Shown here: positions 1-8,178 of the stretch, in pieces
Layout of the letters: the number at the start of each line of letters is the position of its first letter
Position numbering within the stretch: the first letter of the stretch is position 1
DNA from: SLFT01 sp964493075
GTDB lineage: Bacteria > Hydrogenedentota > Hydrogenedentia > Hydrogenedentales > CAITNO01
Direction: 5' to 3'
DNA length: 64,000 bases
Assembly (NCBI GenBank): GCA_964493075.1
Contig: CAZBNU010000001.1
Location: 3,079-67,078, forward strand
The notes under the pieces: generated by a model
Databases searched by the model: none
What the model was told of the DNA's origin: nothing
What the model saw: the letters and a program-made list of their open reading frames with translations, nothing else
Made by a program: the position numbers and the translations under genes

Positions 1-2
1 TT

Positions 3-848
3 GCAACAGACTTCTCAAGAAGCCGATATGCCAAAGAGGTCCCGCCCTCGCTTGCGGCACCCTTTACCATTAAAATCGTAACCTTTAATATCCAGGATTT
101 GTGGGTTGTGGGCCAAAACCGGCCTGCACGTATGCGGCATATTGCCAGAGTACTCACCGAACTGGACCCGGACGTAGTCGGTTTTCAAGAGGCGTTTATT
201 GCAGAAGACCGCGCCATTCTGATGAACGCCCTTGAAGGTTCACGGCTGCGCTACCACCACTATTATCCAAGCGGCACCGGCGGCAGCGGACTGTTAATCA
301 GCAGTTGCTGGCCTGTCCATGAAATTTATTTTAAGCGCTACTCCCAATCGGGACCGGCATATCGTGTCTGGGAAGGCGATTTCTGGGGCGGCAAAGGGGC
401 AGCACTGGCGCGTATCGAAACACCTGTCGGCATGATTGATTTTTACTGTACCCACGCCCAGGCAGGGTATGGCCGTCCCAACTATCAATCAGTTCGTATA
501 AGCCAAATGGCGGAATTGGCTGCTTTCATAAGAGGTTCCAAAATGAGAAACAGCCCCGCCTTCCTTGTTGGTGACATGAACTGCCGCATAGGCAACGAAG
601 ATTATGAAACGGTAATTGCTCGCGCCAACCTGATACGTCTCATGAACCTGGACAGCCGTATTGACCATATCTTTGGCGTAAACGATAGCAGCTACACCTT
701 TGAAACACTGGACACAATCCGTATCGCAGAAAAAATTAGTGAAAACGGAAAAACGTTCTCACTGAGCGATCATCCAGGTTATATGAGCACTATACGCGTA
801 ACTTTCGCTTTGCCTACAACAGAAGAAATGCTCGCGCATTCACCGTGA
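3..848 (+). CDS. Endonuclease/exonuclease/phosphatase family protein, neutral sphingomyelinase-like (5' end outside window)
   Basis: The frame is open from the first bases of the window, so the true start lies to the left; the TTG at 99 is internal, because the typical first strand of the fold (KIVTFNIQDLW) lies before it. The EEP signatures follow: QEAF (metal-binding Glu), GDMN, and a C-terminal SDHPGY Asp-His pair. The middle section with a GDFWGGKG motif followed by THAQAGYG resembles neutral sphingomyelinases, where a GD.W.GK segment and THLHA.Y hold substrate and catalytic residues. The expected activity is Mg2+-dependent phosphodiester cleavage; a phospholipid substrate is inferred from those motifs only. 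Whether it is exported cannot be judged without the N-terminus. A generic EEP hydrolase is the alternative. Confidence 0.75.
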   Translation, partial: ATDFSRSRYAKEVPPSLAAPFTIKIVTFNIQDLWVVGQNRPARMRHIARVLTELDPDVVGFQEAFIAEDRAILMNALEGSRLRYHHYYPSGTGGSGLLISSCWPVHEIYFKRYSQSGPAYRVWEGDFWGGKGAALARIETPVGMIDFYCTHAQAGYGRPNYQSVRISQMAELAAFIRGSKMRNSPAFLVGDMNCRIGNEDYETVIARANLIRLMNLDSRIDHIFGVNDSSYTFETLDTIRIAEKISENGKTFSLSDHPGYMSTIRVTFALPTTEEMLAHSP

Positions 849-1049
849 GCGCACGGTTCACTCAACAAAACTTCTTCGCAAAATTTCTGCTGCAATAGGC
901 CTGCAAATATGCTATGATAAAGTCGTGTTTGACTGGCGCAGAATAAGTCTTATTTGTTAAATCCGTCTTATGCGCCTGTTTATACGCCATTGTTTGTAAT
1001 ACACCCTTGTGCTACCATGAAGCAATACAAAACCATAAGGAATCTGGTC

Positions 1050-2087
1050 ATGCAGTTTGAAGGATTGATTGTGGGTGTTCCCAGGGAAATCATGCCGGGC
1101 GAAAAACGGGTGGCGTTAACTCCTGAAATCGTAGCACGACTGACGGCAGGTGGCGCACAAGTCGTTGTGGAAACCAACGCAGGTTTGGCGGCGTTCTTCA
1201 CCGATACCGACTATGAAAAAGCAGGTGCACGTGTTGTCTCTCACGTAACGGAACTCTACGAAGCTGCACAGGTTATCCTGAAAGTCAAGGAGCCGCGCTT
1301 TGATGAACAGGCGCAACGTCATGAAGCAACTCTTCTCCGCGAAGGCCAATGGCTGATTACTTTTATGCATCCCGCCGCGCCGGTGAACCACGATATGGTG
1401 GAATTGGTTGCAGAACGCAAGGCCACCGCACTAACGCTCGACGGCATTCCCCGCATTACACGGGCGCAGCCCATGGACGCCCTTACCTCAATGAGTACCG
1501 TGGCCGGGTACAAAGCGGTACTCATGGCAGCCAGCGACCTGGCACGTTTCATTCCCATGGTAGGCACCGCAGTCGGCGTCACACAACCCGCACAGGTGCT
1601 GGTCGTTGGCGCTGGTGTTGCTGGCCTTCAGGCCCTTGCCACCGCAAAACGNNNNNNNNNNNNNNNNNNNNNNNNNNNNNNNNNNNNNNNNNNNNNNNNN
1701 NNNNNNNNNNNNNNNNNNNNNNNNNNNNNNNNNNNNNNNNNNNNNNNNNNNACGGAGGATATGGTGCGTTCCATGGAGCCCGGCGCGGTAATCGTTGATA
1801 TTGCCATTGACCAGGGCGGTAACTGCGCGCTGACCGAACGAGGCCAGATTGTCCGAAAGCATGGCATCTCCATTCATGGTATACAGAATCTCCCCGGCAC
1901 GGTTCCCACTGCCTCCACCTGGCTGTTTGCCAATAACATTTTTAATTTCCTGGCCTATCTCTACACCAAGGGAACGCTGACGCTGGATATGGACGATGAA
2001 ATTGTAAGGTCGGCGCTGGTCACGCACCAGGGAAATATTGTACACGCTGGTTATCTTGAAAATGTGGCTGAAACCAAGACGGAGTAA
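1050..2087 (+). CDS. pntAA: NAD(P) transhydrogenase subunit alpha part 1 (soluble, NAD-binding), interrupted by assembly gap
   Basis: This is the NAD(H)-binding domain I subunit of the proton-translocating transhydrogenase, which passes hydride from NADH to NADP+ using the proton gradient. Visible motifs are VGVPREIMPGEKRVAL at the N-terminus, the GAGVAGLQA dinucleotide-binding loop and, after the gap, the segment around SMEPGAVIVDIAIDQGGNC. I chose the ATG at 1050 because AAGGA (1037-1041) lies 8 nt upstream and the family motif starts four residues in; a TTG at 954 and an ATG at 1017 also exist. A run of 100 N removes the end of the Rossmann domain. Family comparison suggests about 85 residues are missing, not 34. 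The gene is followed 5 nt later by pntAB, whose Shine-Dalgarno GGAG overlaps this gene's end. Confidence 0.93.
   Translation: MQFEGLIVGVPREIMPGEKRVALTPEIVARLTAGGAQVVVETNAGLAAFFTDTDYEKAGARVVSHVTELYEAAQVILKVKEPRFDEQAQRHEATLLREGQWLITFMHPAAPVNHDMVELVAERKATALTLDGIPRITRAQPMDALTSMSTVAGYKAVLMAASDLARFIPMVGTAVGVTQPAQVLVVGAGVAGLQALATAKXXXXXXXXXXXXXXXXXXXXXXXXXXXXXXXXXXTEDMVRSMEPGAVIVDIAIDQGGNCALTERGQIVRKHGISIHGIQNLPGTVPTASTWLFANNIFNFLAYLYTKGTLTLDMDDEIVRSALVTHQGNIVHAGYLENVAETKTE
1652..1751. other. Assembly gap of 100 N inside pntAA
   Basis: Exactly 100 N, the usual scaffold placeholder. Flanking codons stay in one frame, but the family would need roughly 85 residues between the sequence before and after it, so the real missing length is probably near 250 nt. 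Confidence 0.95.
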
Positions 2088-2092
2088 CCGCC

Positions 2093-2380
2093 ATGAACTT
2101 GATATTTCTGTTGGCAGTACTGGCAATCGCCACCGTTCTCGGCTATAGACTCCTTCGCGCAGTGCCGCCCATGCTGCATACCCCGCTTATGTCAGGTATG
2201 AACGCCTTGTCCGGAATTACCCTGCTTGCAGCGCTGGCCGTTGCAGGCGTTGCCACAGGAGAGCGTTATCTGGGCGCACTTGCCATCGTACTCGCCGGCA
2301 TCAATGTGGTCGGTGGATTTTTGCTGACCCACCGCATGTTGCGCATGTTTCGCAAGCAACGCGAGGACAAGAAGTCATGA
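2093..2380 (+). CDS. pntAB: NAD(P) transhydrogenase subunit alpha part 2 (membrane subunit)
   Basis: This 95-residue protein is almost entirely hydrophobic: it has a signal-like first helix (LIFLLAVLAIATVLGY) and two further membrane segments, and ends with a basic cytoplasmic tail. It contains the PMLHTPLMSGMNALSG segment that marks domain II of the alpha subunit, part of the proton channel. Encoding domain I and this membrane piece as separate polypeptides gives the three-subunit arrangement known from Rhodospirillum rubrum. Its start has GGAG at 2081-2084 as ribosome-binding site. Its stop overlaps the pntB start by 4 nt (ATGA), implying translational coupling and equal stoichiometry. Confidence 0.93.
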   Translation: MNLIFLLAVLAIATVLGYRLLRAVPPMLHTPLMSGMNALSGITLLAALAVAGVATGERYLGALAIVLAGINVVGGFLLTHRMLRMFRKQREDKKS

Positions 2381-3762
2381 GCAGCGTCTTATACACCTGC
2401 GGCATCCTAGCCTGTGTTGCAGGCGTTATCGCCGGAATACGCCTGATGAACTCGCCGCGCACCGCCGTAGTGGGCAACCTGCTGGGCGCCTGCGCACTGG
2501 GCATGGGCGTCCTGCTGACCCTGGTACGGGAAGAACTGATAACTCACCCCTTGGTCTGGTGTGCACTTCTGCTCAGCATCGTGTTGGGCGGCGCGCTGGC
2601 CTTTGTGGTTAAGACCATACAAATGCCTCAAACCGTTGGATTATTAAACGGGTTGGGCGGCGCAGCCTCTGCGCTGGTCGGTCTGGCGATTTTGCTGGGA
2701 AACAATGAGGCCTATGCCAGTGAACGCGGCGCTTCCGCGCTGGCGCTTATCGTGGGTGCCGTTACCTTCAGCGGCAGTCTTGCAGCGGCAGGTAAGTTGT
2801 CTGGCATTCTGGCGCAAAAGCCTGTACATGTCCCCAACTACCGGTTTATCGCCAGCACCCTTGTGGTTATTCTTGTGGCAGCCCTTGCCTGGTTAACACT
2901 GTTTGCCACGCCCGTTGTAGCCGTAACTGCACTGCTGATTGCCCTGGTGCTTGGTCTTCTCTTTGCGATTCGTATTGGCGGGGCAGACATGCCCATCACC
3001 ATCTCGCTGCTTAATTCCATGTCCGGCATATCCGCAGCCATTGCCGGATTTGCGGTAAATAACCTGCTGTTGGTGGCGGTGGGCGCCATCGTCGGTGCGG
3101 CAGGGTTCATACTCACCCGCATCATGTGTGACGCCATGAACCGATCCCTGACTCAGGTATTGGCAGGGGCAACCACGGCGCATGTGCCCATAGCACAGGC
3201 GAAAACCGAAACCAATTCGGCAGTAGAAGAAAAGACGAATAAACCGGACAAACCTGACACTGCCCTGCTATTACAAAATGCACGGAGCGTCATCATCGTA
3301 CCCGGTTATGGCATGGCGCTTTCTCAGGCGCAGGAGGCGGTTAAAGAACTCACAGATACGCTGCAAGAACGGGACAAGTCCGTTAAGTTCGCCATTCACC
3401 CTGTTGCAGGAAGAATGCCCGGCCACATGCACGTACTGCTTGCCGAAGTGGATATCCCCTATGACATGCTCTTCGAGATGGACGCCATCAATGAAGAATT
3501 CGCCACTACCGATCTTGTCATTGTGGTTGGCGCAAACGATGTGGTCAATCCCGCCGCATCCACGGCCGAAAATACGCCTATCTACGGCATGCCCATATTG
3601 AAGGCAGGCACTGCCGCATACGTACTGGTATGCAATCTGGACGACAAGCCCGGCTATGCAGGGGTGCCCAACAGCCTCTACACCCAGGATAATGTCACAC
3701 TTATAGAAGGCAACGCCGCAGAAACGGTGCGAGCACTCACGGCTTGCCTTAAACAGGAGTAA
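2377..3762 (+). CDS. pntB: NAD(P) transhydrogenase subunit beta
   Basis: The 461-residue beta subunit has about nine membrane helices forming the rest of the proton-conducting domain II in its first ~280 residues. A charged linker (around residues 270-300) leads to the NADP(H)-binding domain III, with the hallmark GYGMALSQAQ loop, HPVAGRMPGHM and GANDVVNP. With PntAA and PntAB it would form the inner-membrane enzyme that makes NADPH at the expense of the proton gradient. The start ATG overlaps the pntAB stop. The length matches the family (about 460). The next gene starts 6 nt after the stop, so cotranscription with the isomerase-like gene is likely. Confidence 0.96.
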   Translation: MSSVLYTCGILACVAGVIAGIRLMNSPRTAVVGNLLGACALGMGVLLTLVREELITHPLVWCALLLSIVLGGALAFVVKTIQMPQTVGLLNGLGGAASALVGLAILLGNNEAYASERGASALALIVGAVTFSGSLAAAGKLSGILAQKPVHVPNYRFIASTLVVILVAALAWLTLFATPVVAVTALLIALVLGLLFAIRIGGADMPITISLLNSMSGISAAIAGFAVNNLLLVAVGAIVGAAGFILTRIMCDAMNRSLTQVLAGATTAHVPIAQAKTETNSAVEEKTNKPDKPDTALLLQNARSVIIVPGYGMALSQAQEAVKELTDTLQERDKSVKFAIHPVAGRMPGHMHVLLAEVDIPYDMLFEMDAINEEFATTDLVIVVGANDVVNPAASTAENTPIYGMPILKAGTAAYVLVCNLDDKPGYAGVPNSLYTQDNVTLIEGNAAETVRALTACLKQE

Positions 3763-3768
3763 TCAGGC

Positions 3769-4641
3769 ATGAAAAGAAATACCATGACGCGACGTGCTGC
3801 CTTAACCACCATTGCAGCAACTTCAGGGGTTGTTATCGGAACAGGCCGTGCAGAAGCACAAACCGCCCCTGCCACTCCCGGCAAAGGCAGATTAAAGCAG
3901 GGCGTAAGCCGCTGGTGCTTTGGGCGTATCAAACTGGATGAACTGACCCGGGAAGCAAAGGCTATGGGAATTTCCGGTATAGACCTGCTTGGTCCGGAAG
4001 ACTGGAGCATCGTGCAGGAAAATGGCCTCACGTGCAGTATGCCGAATGGACCCGGGGGCATTAAGGAGGGATGGAACTCGCCCGACAATCATGAAAAACT
4101 TATCAAGGGAGCAGAAGAACTTATGCCAAAGATAGCGGCAGCCGGACTGAAAAACATGATTGTCATGTCCGGGAATCGAGGCAACATTTCCGATGAGGAG
4201 GGCATTGAAAATTGTGCGCGCGGTCTGGAGAAAATACTTCCTCTTGCCGAATCGCTGGACATTACCCTGCACATGGAACTGCTGAACAGCAAGCGCGACC
4301 ACAAGGATTATCATTGCGACCGTACCGCCTGGGGCGTAGCCGTAGCGAAGAAACTGGGTAGTCCCCGCTTCAAACTGCTCTACGATATCTACCACATGCA
4401 GATCATGGAAGGGGATGTCATCGCCACCATACAGGAAAACATTGACTATATCGGCCACTTCCACACCGGCGGGGTGCCAGGCCGCAACGAGATTGACGAA
4501 ACTCAGGAACTGAATTACCGCCGTATCTGCGAAGCCATCGCCGATACCGGCTTCGACGGCTACCTTGCCCACGAATTTGTGCCGCGCCAGAGGGACGCCC
4601 TCGCGTCATTGCGCCGCGCCGTTGAGATTTGTACCGTGTAG
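3769..4641 (+). CDS. Hydroxypyruvate isomerase-like TIM-barrel protein with Tat signal
   Basis: The 290-residue protein belongs to the AP-endonuclease-2-like TIM-barrel family of sugar isomerases and is closest in pattern to hydroxypyruvate isomerases. Supporting segments are HMELLNSK (metal-binding Glu), YDIYHMQI, GHFHTGGVPGRNEID and the terminal AHEF. The N-terminus reads MKRNTMTRRAALTTIAA, followed by a hydrophobic stretch and AEA, a twin-arginine signal, so a folded, metal-bound enzyme is probably exported. AGGAG lies 10 nt before the ATG, and the gene directly follows pntB. Export of such isomerases is common in Planctomycetota and Lentisphaerota; the real substrate is not shown by the sequence. 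It converges on the lipoprotein gene on the other strand. Confidence 0.85.
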   Translation: MKRNTMTRRAALTTIAATSGVVIGTGRAEAQTAPATPGKGRLKQGVSRWCFGRIKLDELTREAKAMGISGIDLLGPEDWSIVQENGLTCSMPNGPGGIKEGWNSPDNHEKLIKGAEELMPKIAAAGLKNMIVMSGNRGNISDEEGIENCARGLEKILPLAESLDITLHMELLNSKRDHKDYHCDRTAWGVAVAKKLGSPRFKLLYDIYHMQIMEGDVIATIQENIDYIGHFHTGGVPGRNEIDETQELNYRRICEAIADTGFDGYLAHEFVPRQRDALASLRRAVEICTV

Positions 4642-4666
4642 CAATCCTTGCTTCGCACAGATCAAG

Positions 4667-4698
4667 CAAAAAAAAGGCGCACCAAAAAGGTACGCCTC
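4667..4698 (-). terminator. Rho-independent terminator for the lipoprotein gene
   Basis: On the minus strand a hairpin with stem AGGCG-x-ACC / GGT-x-CGCCT (arms 4675-4683 and 4689-4697, loop of five T) is followed by a run of eight T (plus-strand A 4668-4675). It sits about 40 nt past the stop of the gene at 4735-5427. The plus-strand side has no T run, so it should act mainly on minus-strand transcripts. Confidence 0.8.
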
Positions 4699-4734
4699 AA
4701 AATACCGACGAACAGAAACCTGACCAACGCGAGA

Positions 4735-5427
4735 TTATGGGATAGTAACCCACGCACCAGCCACGCATTTATCGCCGAGTTTTTTACCTGTTGCAGAACC
4801 CTTGAAGTTATTGAAATCAGAACCCGCGGCCGGCAGTTGAAATACTTCTCCGGATTTTGCACGGCTCAAACGCTGCAAAGCAAAAATGCTCTCCACCTTC
4901 GCTACGTTTACCCCTTCAATCTCTTTATTCAGGCGGGCCATCTCCCCATACAAGGCTTTCCGATCTTTGTTTTCATCGGCAACCAGTTTTTGGGCTTCAT
5001 TCTTTTGGTCTGCTTCTTTGATGGCGTCACAGTCGCGTAGTTCAACATAGCCGCGATTGGTTTCCCCAAGACACCCTTGCTTCTTGATGGCTTCAATCTG
5101 CGGATTGCGATCGCGCATCTTCTTGGCAATCTCCTGTATCATGGGCGAGGTGGTTACCGTCAACTCATCCGCATAGGCCGTCTGAATCGGATTGAATGCG
5201 TTCAGCATGCGCTGCAGTTGCGAAACAGGCTCTTCACTGGTTTCCTCCTCCAGACCCGGCAATTCATCCGTTTTGCCTTCGATGAAATCAAGCACATTCT
5301 CCGCCTGGTCGGCCACGTGCCGTATGTCCAGCGTTATGTGGGCATCAATTTTATGTTCCGTCCGAATCACACATCCCAAAGCCACCGCCAATACTGCCAC
5401 AGCACAAAGCATCATGTACTTTTTCAT
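4735..5427 (-). CDS. Lipoprotein fusing a YnbE-like region with a YdbL-like (DUF1318) domain
   Basis: The protein has 230 residues. MKKYMMLCAVAVLAVALGC is a lipoprotein signal with the lipidated Cys at 19. Residues 22-50 (EHKIDAHITLDIRHVADQ) resemble the short beta-strand segment of YnbE, and residues ~95-200 resemble YdbL: KKQGCLGETNRGYVEL matches the YdbL pattern RQQGRVGETLSGYL, followed by N..R..LY..MA and a K.GE..QLP end. A Pro/Glu linker joins them. In E. coli, YdbH, YnbE and YdbL are separate proteins that build a phospholipid bridge between the membranes; here two partners seem joined. No YdbH-like gene is in the window. The ATG at 5427 is preferred over the TTG at 5451 because AAGGAG lies 9 nt upstream of it. 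Confidence 0.7.
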   Translation of the reverse strand: MKKYMMLCAVAVLAVALGCVIRTEHKIDAHITLDIRHVADQAENVLDFIEGKTDELPGLEEETSEEPVSQLQRMLNAFNPIQTAYADELTVTTSPMIQEIAKKMRDRNPQIEAIKKQGCLGETNRGYVELRDCDAIKEADQKNEAQKLVADENKDRKALYGEMARLNKEIEGVNVAKVESIFALQRLSRAKSGEVFQLPAAGSDFNNFKGSATGKKLGDKCVAGAWVTIP

Positions 5428-5526
5428 TTCATACTTCTCCTTTTCGTTCAAATAACTTTACGACATCTGGAAAACCAGAACATCCAATATTACCAATATA
5501 GACGCGACCACTCCATTTTTATTCAC

Positions 5527-5542
5527 ATTATACTGTAGTATA
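5527..5542 (-). promoter_or_regulatory. Putative promoter -10 with overlapping palindrome
   Basis: On the minus strand TATAAT (5527-5532) lies about 100 nt upstream of the lipoprotein start. It overlaps an inverted repeat TATACT-GT-AGTATA (5529-5542) that could be an operator. No good -35 is visible, so this is tentative. Confidence 0.35.
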
Positions 5543-5621
5543 GCCTATTTGGCGGAACAAACGGGAATAATCATTTTTCCTGACCCATGAACCCGCAGGG
5601 AAAATATAAGTACCCATAAAC

Positions 5622-5651
5622 CTGAAATCACCCAGTCACTTATAGTATAAT
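5622..5651 (+). promoter_or_regulatory. Putative promoter of the RNA helicase gene
   Basis: TATAAT at 5646-5651 is preceded, after an 18-nt spacer, by the weak -35 CTGAAA (5622-5627). Transcription would begin near 5658, only about 3 nt before the ATG at 5661, which would make the mRNA practically leaderless. No Shine-Dalgarno sequence is present, which fits. Confidence 0.45.
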
Positions 5652-5660
5652 ATGGGTAAT

Positions 5661-6893
5661 ATGACAAACGAAGACCCCCTCCTTACTTTCGATGATTTCA
5701 ATTTGGACGAACGCTGTGCGCGTGTGCTCCATAGAATGAAAATCACGACGCCTTCGCCGGTACAGGCGCAGGCCATTCCCCTTGTGCTTGCGGGCAAAGA
5801 CCTTGTGGTCACCGCTCAGACAGGCACAGGGAAGACGCTGGCATTTGCTTTGCCCGCTCTGTCCCTGCTTGCACGCCGGGGTAAGTCCAAAAGAAACCGC
5901 ATGCTGGTGCTGGCGCCCACACGCGAACTGTGCATACAGGTCGAGCAGGTCATCATGGATTTCTGCAAAGCCCTCGGTATGCACAGTGCCCCCATTTATG
6001 GCGGCGTTGGCATGCATCCACAGGTAGCAAAACTCGAACGGGGCTGCGACATCGTCGTGGCCACACCGGGGCGCCTGCTTGACCATCTATCGCGGGGCGC
6101 GCTGAAATTCGCCCCCCTCGAAATACTGGTCTTTGACGAAGCAGACCGCATGCTGGATATGGGATTTATGCCGGACATACAGCGTATCCTTAAGCAACTG
6201 CCCAAGGCACGTCAGACGCTTATGTTTTCGGCAACCTTCCCACCAGCCATCGAACGGCTCACCAAAGACATGATGCAGAATCCTGAACGCATCAGTATTG
6301 GTAAGGAGTCCACCCCGGTCTCCACTGTACGCCAGTTGATCGTCCCCGTGCGGGATGAGGAAAAGTTCAACATTCTCCTTGATATTCTCAATAAGCCGGA
6401 TATTGATTCAGCATTGGTATTCTTACGTACCATTCGGCGCACTGACCGAATAGCAAGAATGCTCAAAAAGACCGGGCAAAAAGCGGTCGCCATACACGGC
6501 GATTTACCCCAGTCCAAAAGACAGCAGGCGCTTGAGGGGTTTCGCAAGGGGAAATACAAAGTTCTTGTTGCCACAGACGTGGCGGCACGCGGCCTGGATA
6601 TCAACGATATCTCCCATGTTATCAACTATGACATTCCCCAGCATCCGGATGATTATGTGCATCGCATCGGCCGCACTGCCCGCGCAACGCGCGAAGGTGA
6701 TGCCATTACCTTCGTCACCCCTGCAGACCATACAGCACTGGGCGCTATCGAACAGACGCTCGGGTACAATATAGAACGTCAGGAATATGAAGGCGCCCCA
6801 CGGATTCTTACCATCTTTACACCCCATGACAAGCGTGCGAAGAAACCAAGTGCAGGCAGACGGCGGGGACGCAGCATGTTGCGACGGAGGTAA
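5661..6893 (+). CDS. rhlE: DEAD-box ATP-dependent RNA helicase, RhlE type
   Basis: All DEAD-box motifs are present in order: Q motif (F..F.L, then PSPVQAQAIP), Walker A AQTGTGKT, PTRELC, TPGR, DEAD (FDEADRMLDMGF), SAT (FSATFP), then ATDVAARGLDI and HRIGRTARA. The helicase core fills nearly the whole ~410 residues, ending in a short basic tail (KKPSAGRRRGRSMLRRR) that probably binds RNA. Such enzymes unwind short RNA duplexes in ribosome assembly or mRNA decay. Two in-frame ATGs exist (5652, 5661). I prefer 5661 because the apparent -10 box ends at 5651. The gene stands alone, divergent from the lipoprotein gene. Confidence 0.93.
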   Translation: MTNEDPLLTFDDFNLDERCARVLHRMKITTPSPVQAQAIPLVLAGKDLVVTAQTGTGKTLAFALPALSLLARRGKSKRNRMLVLAPTRELCIQVEQVIMDFCKALGMHSAPIYGGVGMHPQVAKLERGCDIVVATPGRLLDHLSRGALKFAPLEILVFDEADRMLDMGFMPDIQRILKQLPKARQTLMFSATFPPAIERLTKDMMQNPERISIGKESTPVSTVRQLIVPVRDEEKFNILLDILNKPDIDSALVFLRTIRRTDRIARMLKKTGQKAVAIHGDLPQSKRQQALEGFRKGKYKVLVATDVAARGLDINDISHVINYDIPQHPDDYVHRIGRTARATREGDAITFVTPADHTALGAIEQTLGYNIERQEYEGAPRILTIFTPHDKRAKKPSAGRRRGRSMLRRR

Positions 6894-6920
6894 TTCACAG
6901 GCAACATTGAGGAGCTAATC

Positions 6921-8147
6921 ATGCGTATCACTACTGTAATGATGATTTTTTTGACCCTGGTCGCTACAGGTGCAGCCGCAGTAAGCCCAAATGACCCCAT
7001 TGAGGAGCAAGCCATGTCCGCTTCCACCAAACCCACTGTGGCCTGTTTTTACTTTCCAAACTACCATGTTGATCCGCGCAATGAAGCACGACACGGAAAA
7101 GGCTGGACGGAATGGGAACTGGTGAAGCAGGCCAAGCCCCGCTTTGACGGACATCACCAGCCCAACGTGCCTGCATGGGGCTTCGAGAACGAAAACGACC
7201 CGCAGGTTATGGCCAAAAAAATTGACGCTGCCGCCGACCACGGTATTGATGCCTTCATTTTCGACTGGTACTATTATGACGATGGGCCCTTTCTGGAACG
7301 CGGGGTGGAAGAGGGGTTCATGAAAGCGCCGAATGCCGACAAAATGAAGTTTGGCGTCATGTGGGCAAACCACGACTGGATAGACATTCATCCCGCAGTC
7401 CTGAACAAGAAACCGGAATTGCTTTATCCGGGCACGGTCACCCTGGAAACTTTTGAAAAGATGACCGACCATCTGATAAAAAACTATTTCTCCCATGACT
7501 CCTATTGGCGTATTGGCGGCTGTCCTATGTTCAGCGTTTATGAATTACATACGCTGATGAAAAGTTTTGGCGGCGTGGAGCAAACAGCAGCGGCATTGAA
7601 ACGGTTTCGGGAAAAAACAATTGCCGCAGGTTTTCCGGGATTACATCTCAATGCCGTAGCCTGGGGCGTACAAATACTGCCCAGCGAAACCGTAGTGAAG
7701 GATGTAGAAACCTTGATTGAACGCTTGGGATTTGACAGTGTCACTTCCTATGTATGGATACATGAAATTCGCCTGGATACATTTCCGCAGACACCCTACA
7801 AAGAGGTCATGGATAAAGCCACCGGAATATGGCAGCGGGAAGTGGATCGGTTCGGCGTCCCCTACTACCCCAACGTAACCATGGGCTGGGACTCCTCCCC
7901 ACGATGCCGGCAGGAAGACCCCTTTGAAAATAAAGGCTATCCCTTTATGGCCTCCATGAGCGGCAATACGCCGGAGGCCTTTGGCGAAGCACTAGAGAAG
8001 GTTAAAGAATTTCTAAAAGCCCATCCTCAGTGTAACAACACCATCACCATCAATTGCTGGAACGAATGGACCGAAGGCAGTTATCTGGAACCGGACACAA
8101 AACACGGCATGGCCTATCTGGAGCAGATTAAGCGTGTATTTCCCTGA
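6921..8147 (+). CDS. Exported WbsX-like / glycoside hydrolase family 99-like protein
   Basis: The 408-residue protein has a signal peptide (about residues 1-21, ending GAAA) and a TIM-barrel domain of the WbsX/GH99-like group. Signature segments are ACFYFPNYHVDPRN, the GWTEWELVKQAKPRF stretch, GIDAFIFDWYYYDDGP, GVMWANHDW and, near the end, TINCWNEWTEGSYLEP. In cytoplasmic versions this domain accompanies O-antigen glycosyltransferases, while exported versions are thought to act on glycans; the substrate here is unknown. GAGGAG lies 10 nt before the ATG. It stands in the same direction as rhlE, 27 nt downstream, and converges with the FAD oxidoreductase gene. Confidence 0.8.
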   Translation: MRITTVMMIFLTLVATGAAAVSPNDPIEEQAMSASTKPTVACFYFPNYHVDPRNEARHGKGWTEWELVKQAKPRFDGHHQPNVPAWGFENENDPQVMAKKIDAAADHGIDAFIFDWYYYDDGPFLERGVEEGFMKAPNADKMKFGVMWANHDWIDIHPAVLNKKPELLYPGTVTLETFEKMTDHLIKNYFSHDSYWRIGGCPMFSVYELHTLMKSFGGVEQTAAALKRFREKTIAAGFPGLHLNAVAWGVQILPSETVVKDVETLIERLGFDSVTSYVWIHEIRLDTFPQTPYKEVMDKATGIWQREVDRFGVPYYPNVTMGWDSSPRCRQEDPFENKGYPFMASMSGNTPEAFGEALEKVKEFLKAHPQCNNTITINCWNEWTEGSYLEPDTKHGMAYLEQIKRVFP

Positions 8148-8178
8148 AGAGAACATTGTCGCCACAGGTCGGGACAAA

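Noticed and set aside
954..1049. TTG start of pntAA at 954
   Set aside because: The extra 32 residues show no family sequence, whereas the ATG at 1050 has AAGGA and begins at the conserved N-terminus.
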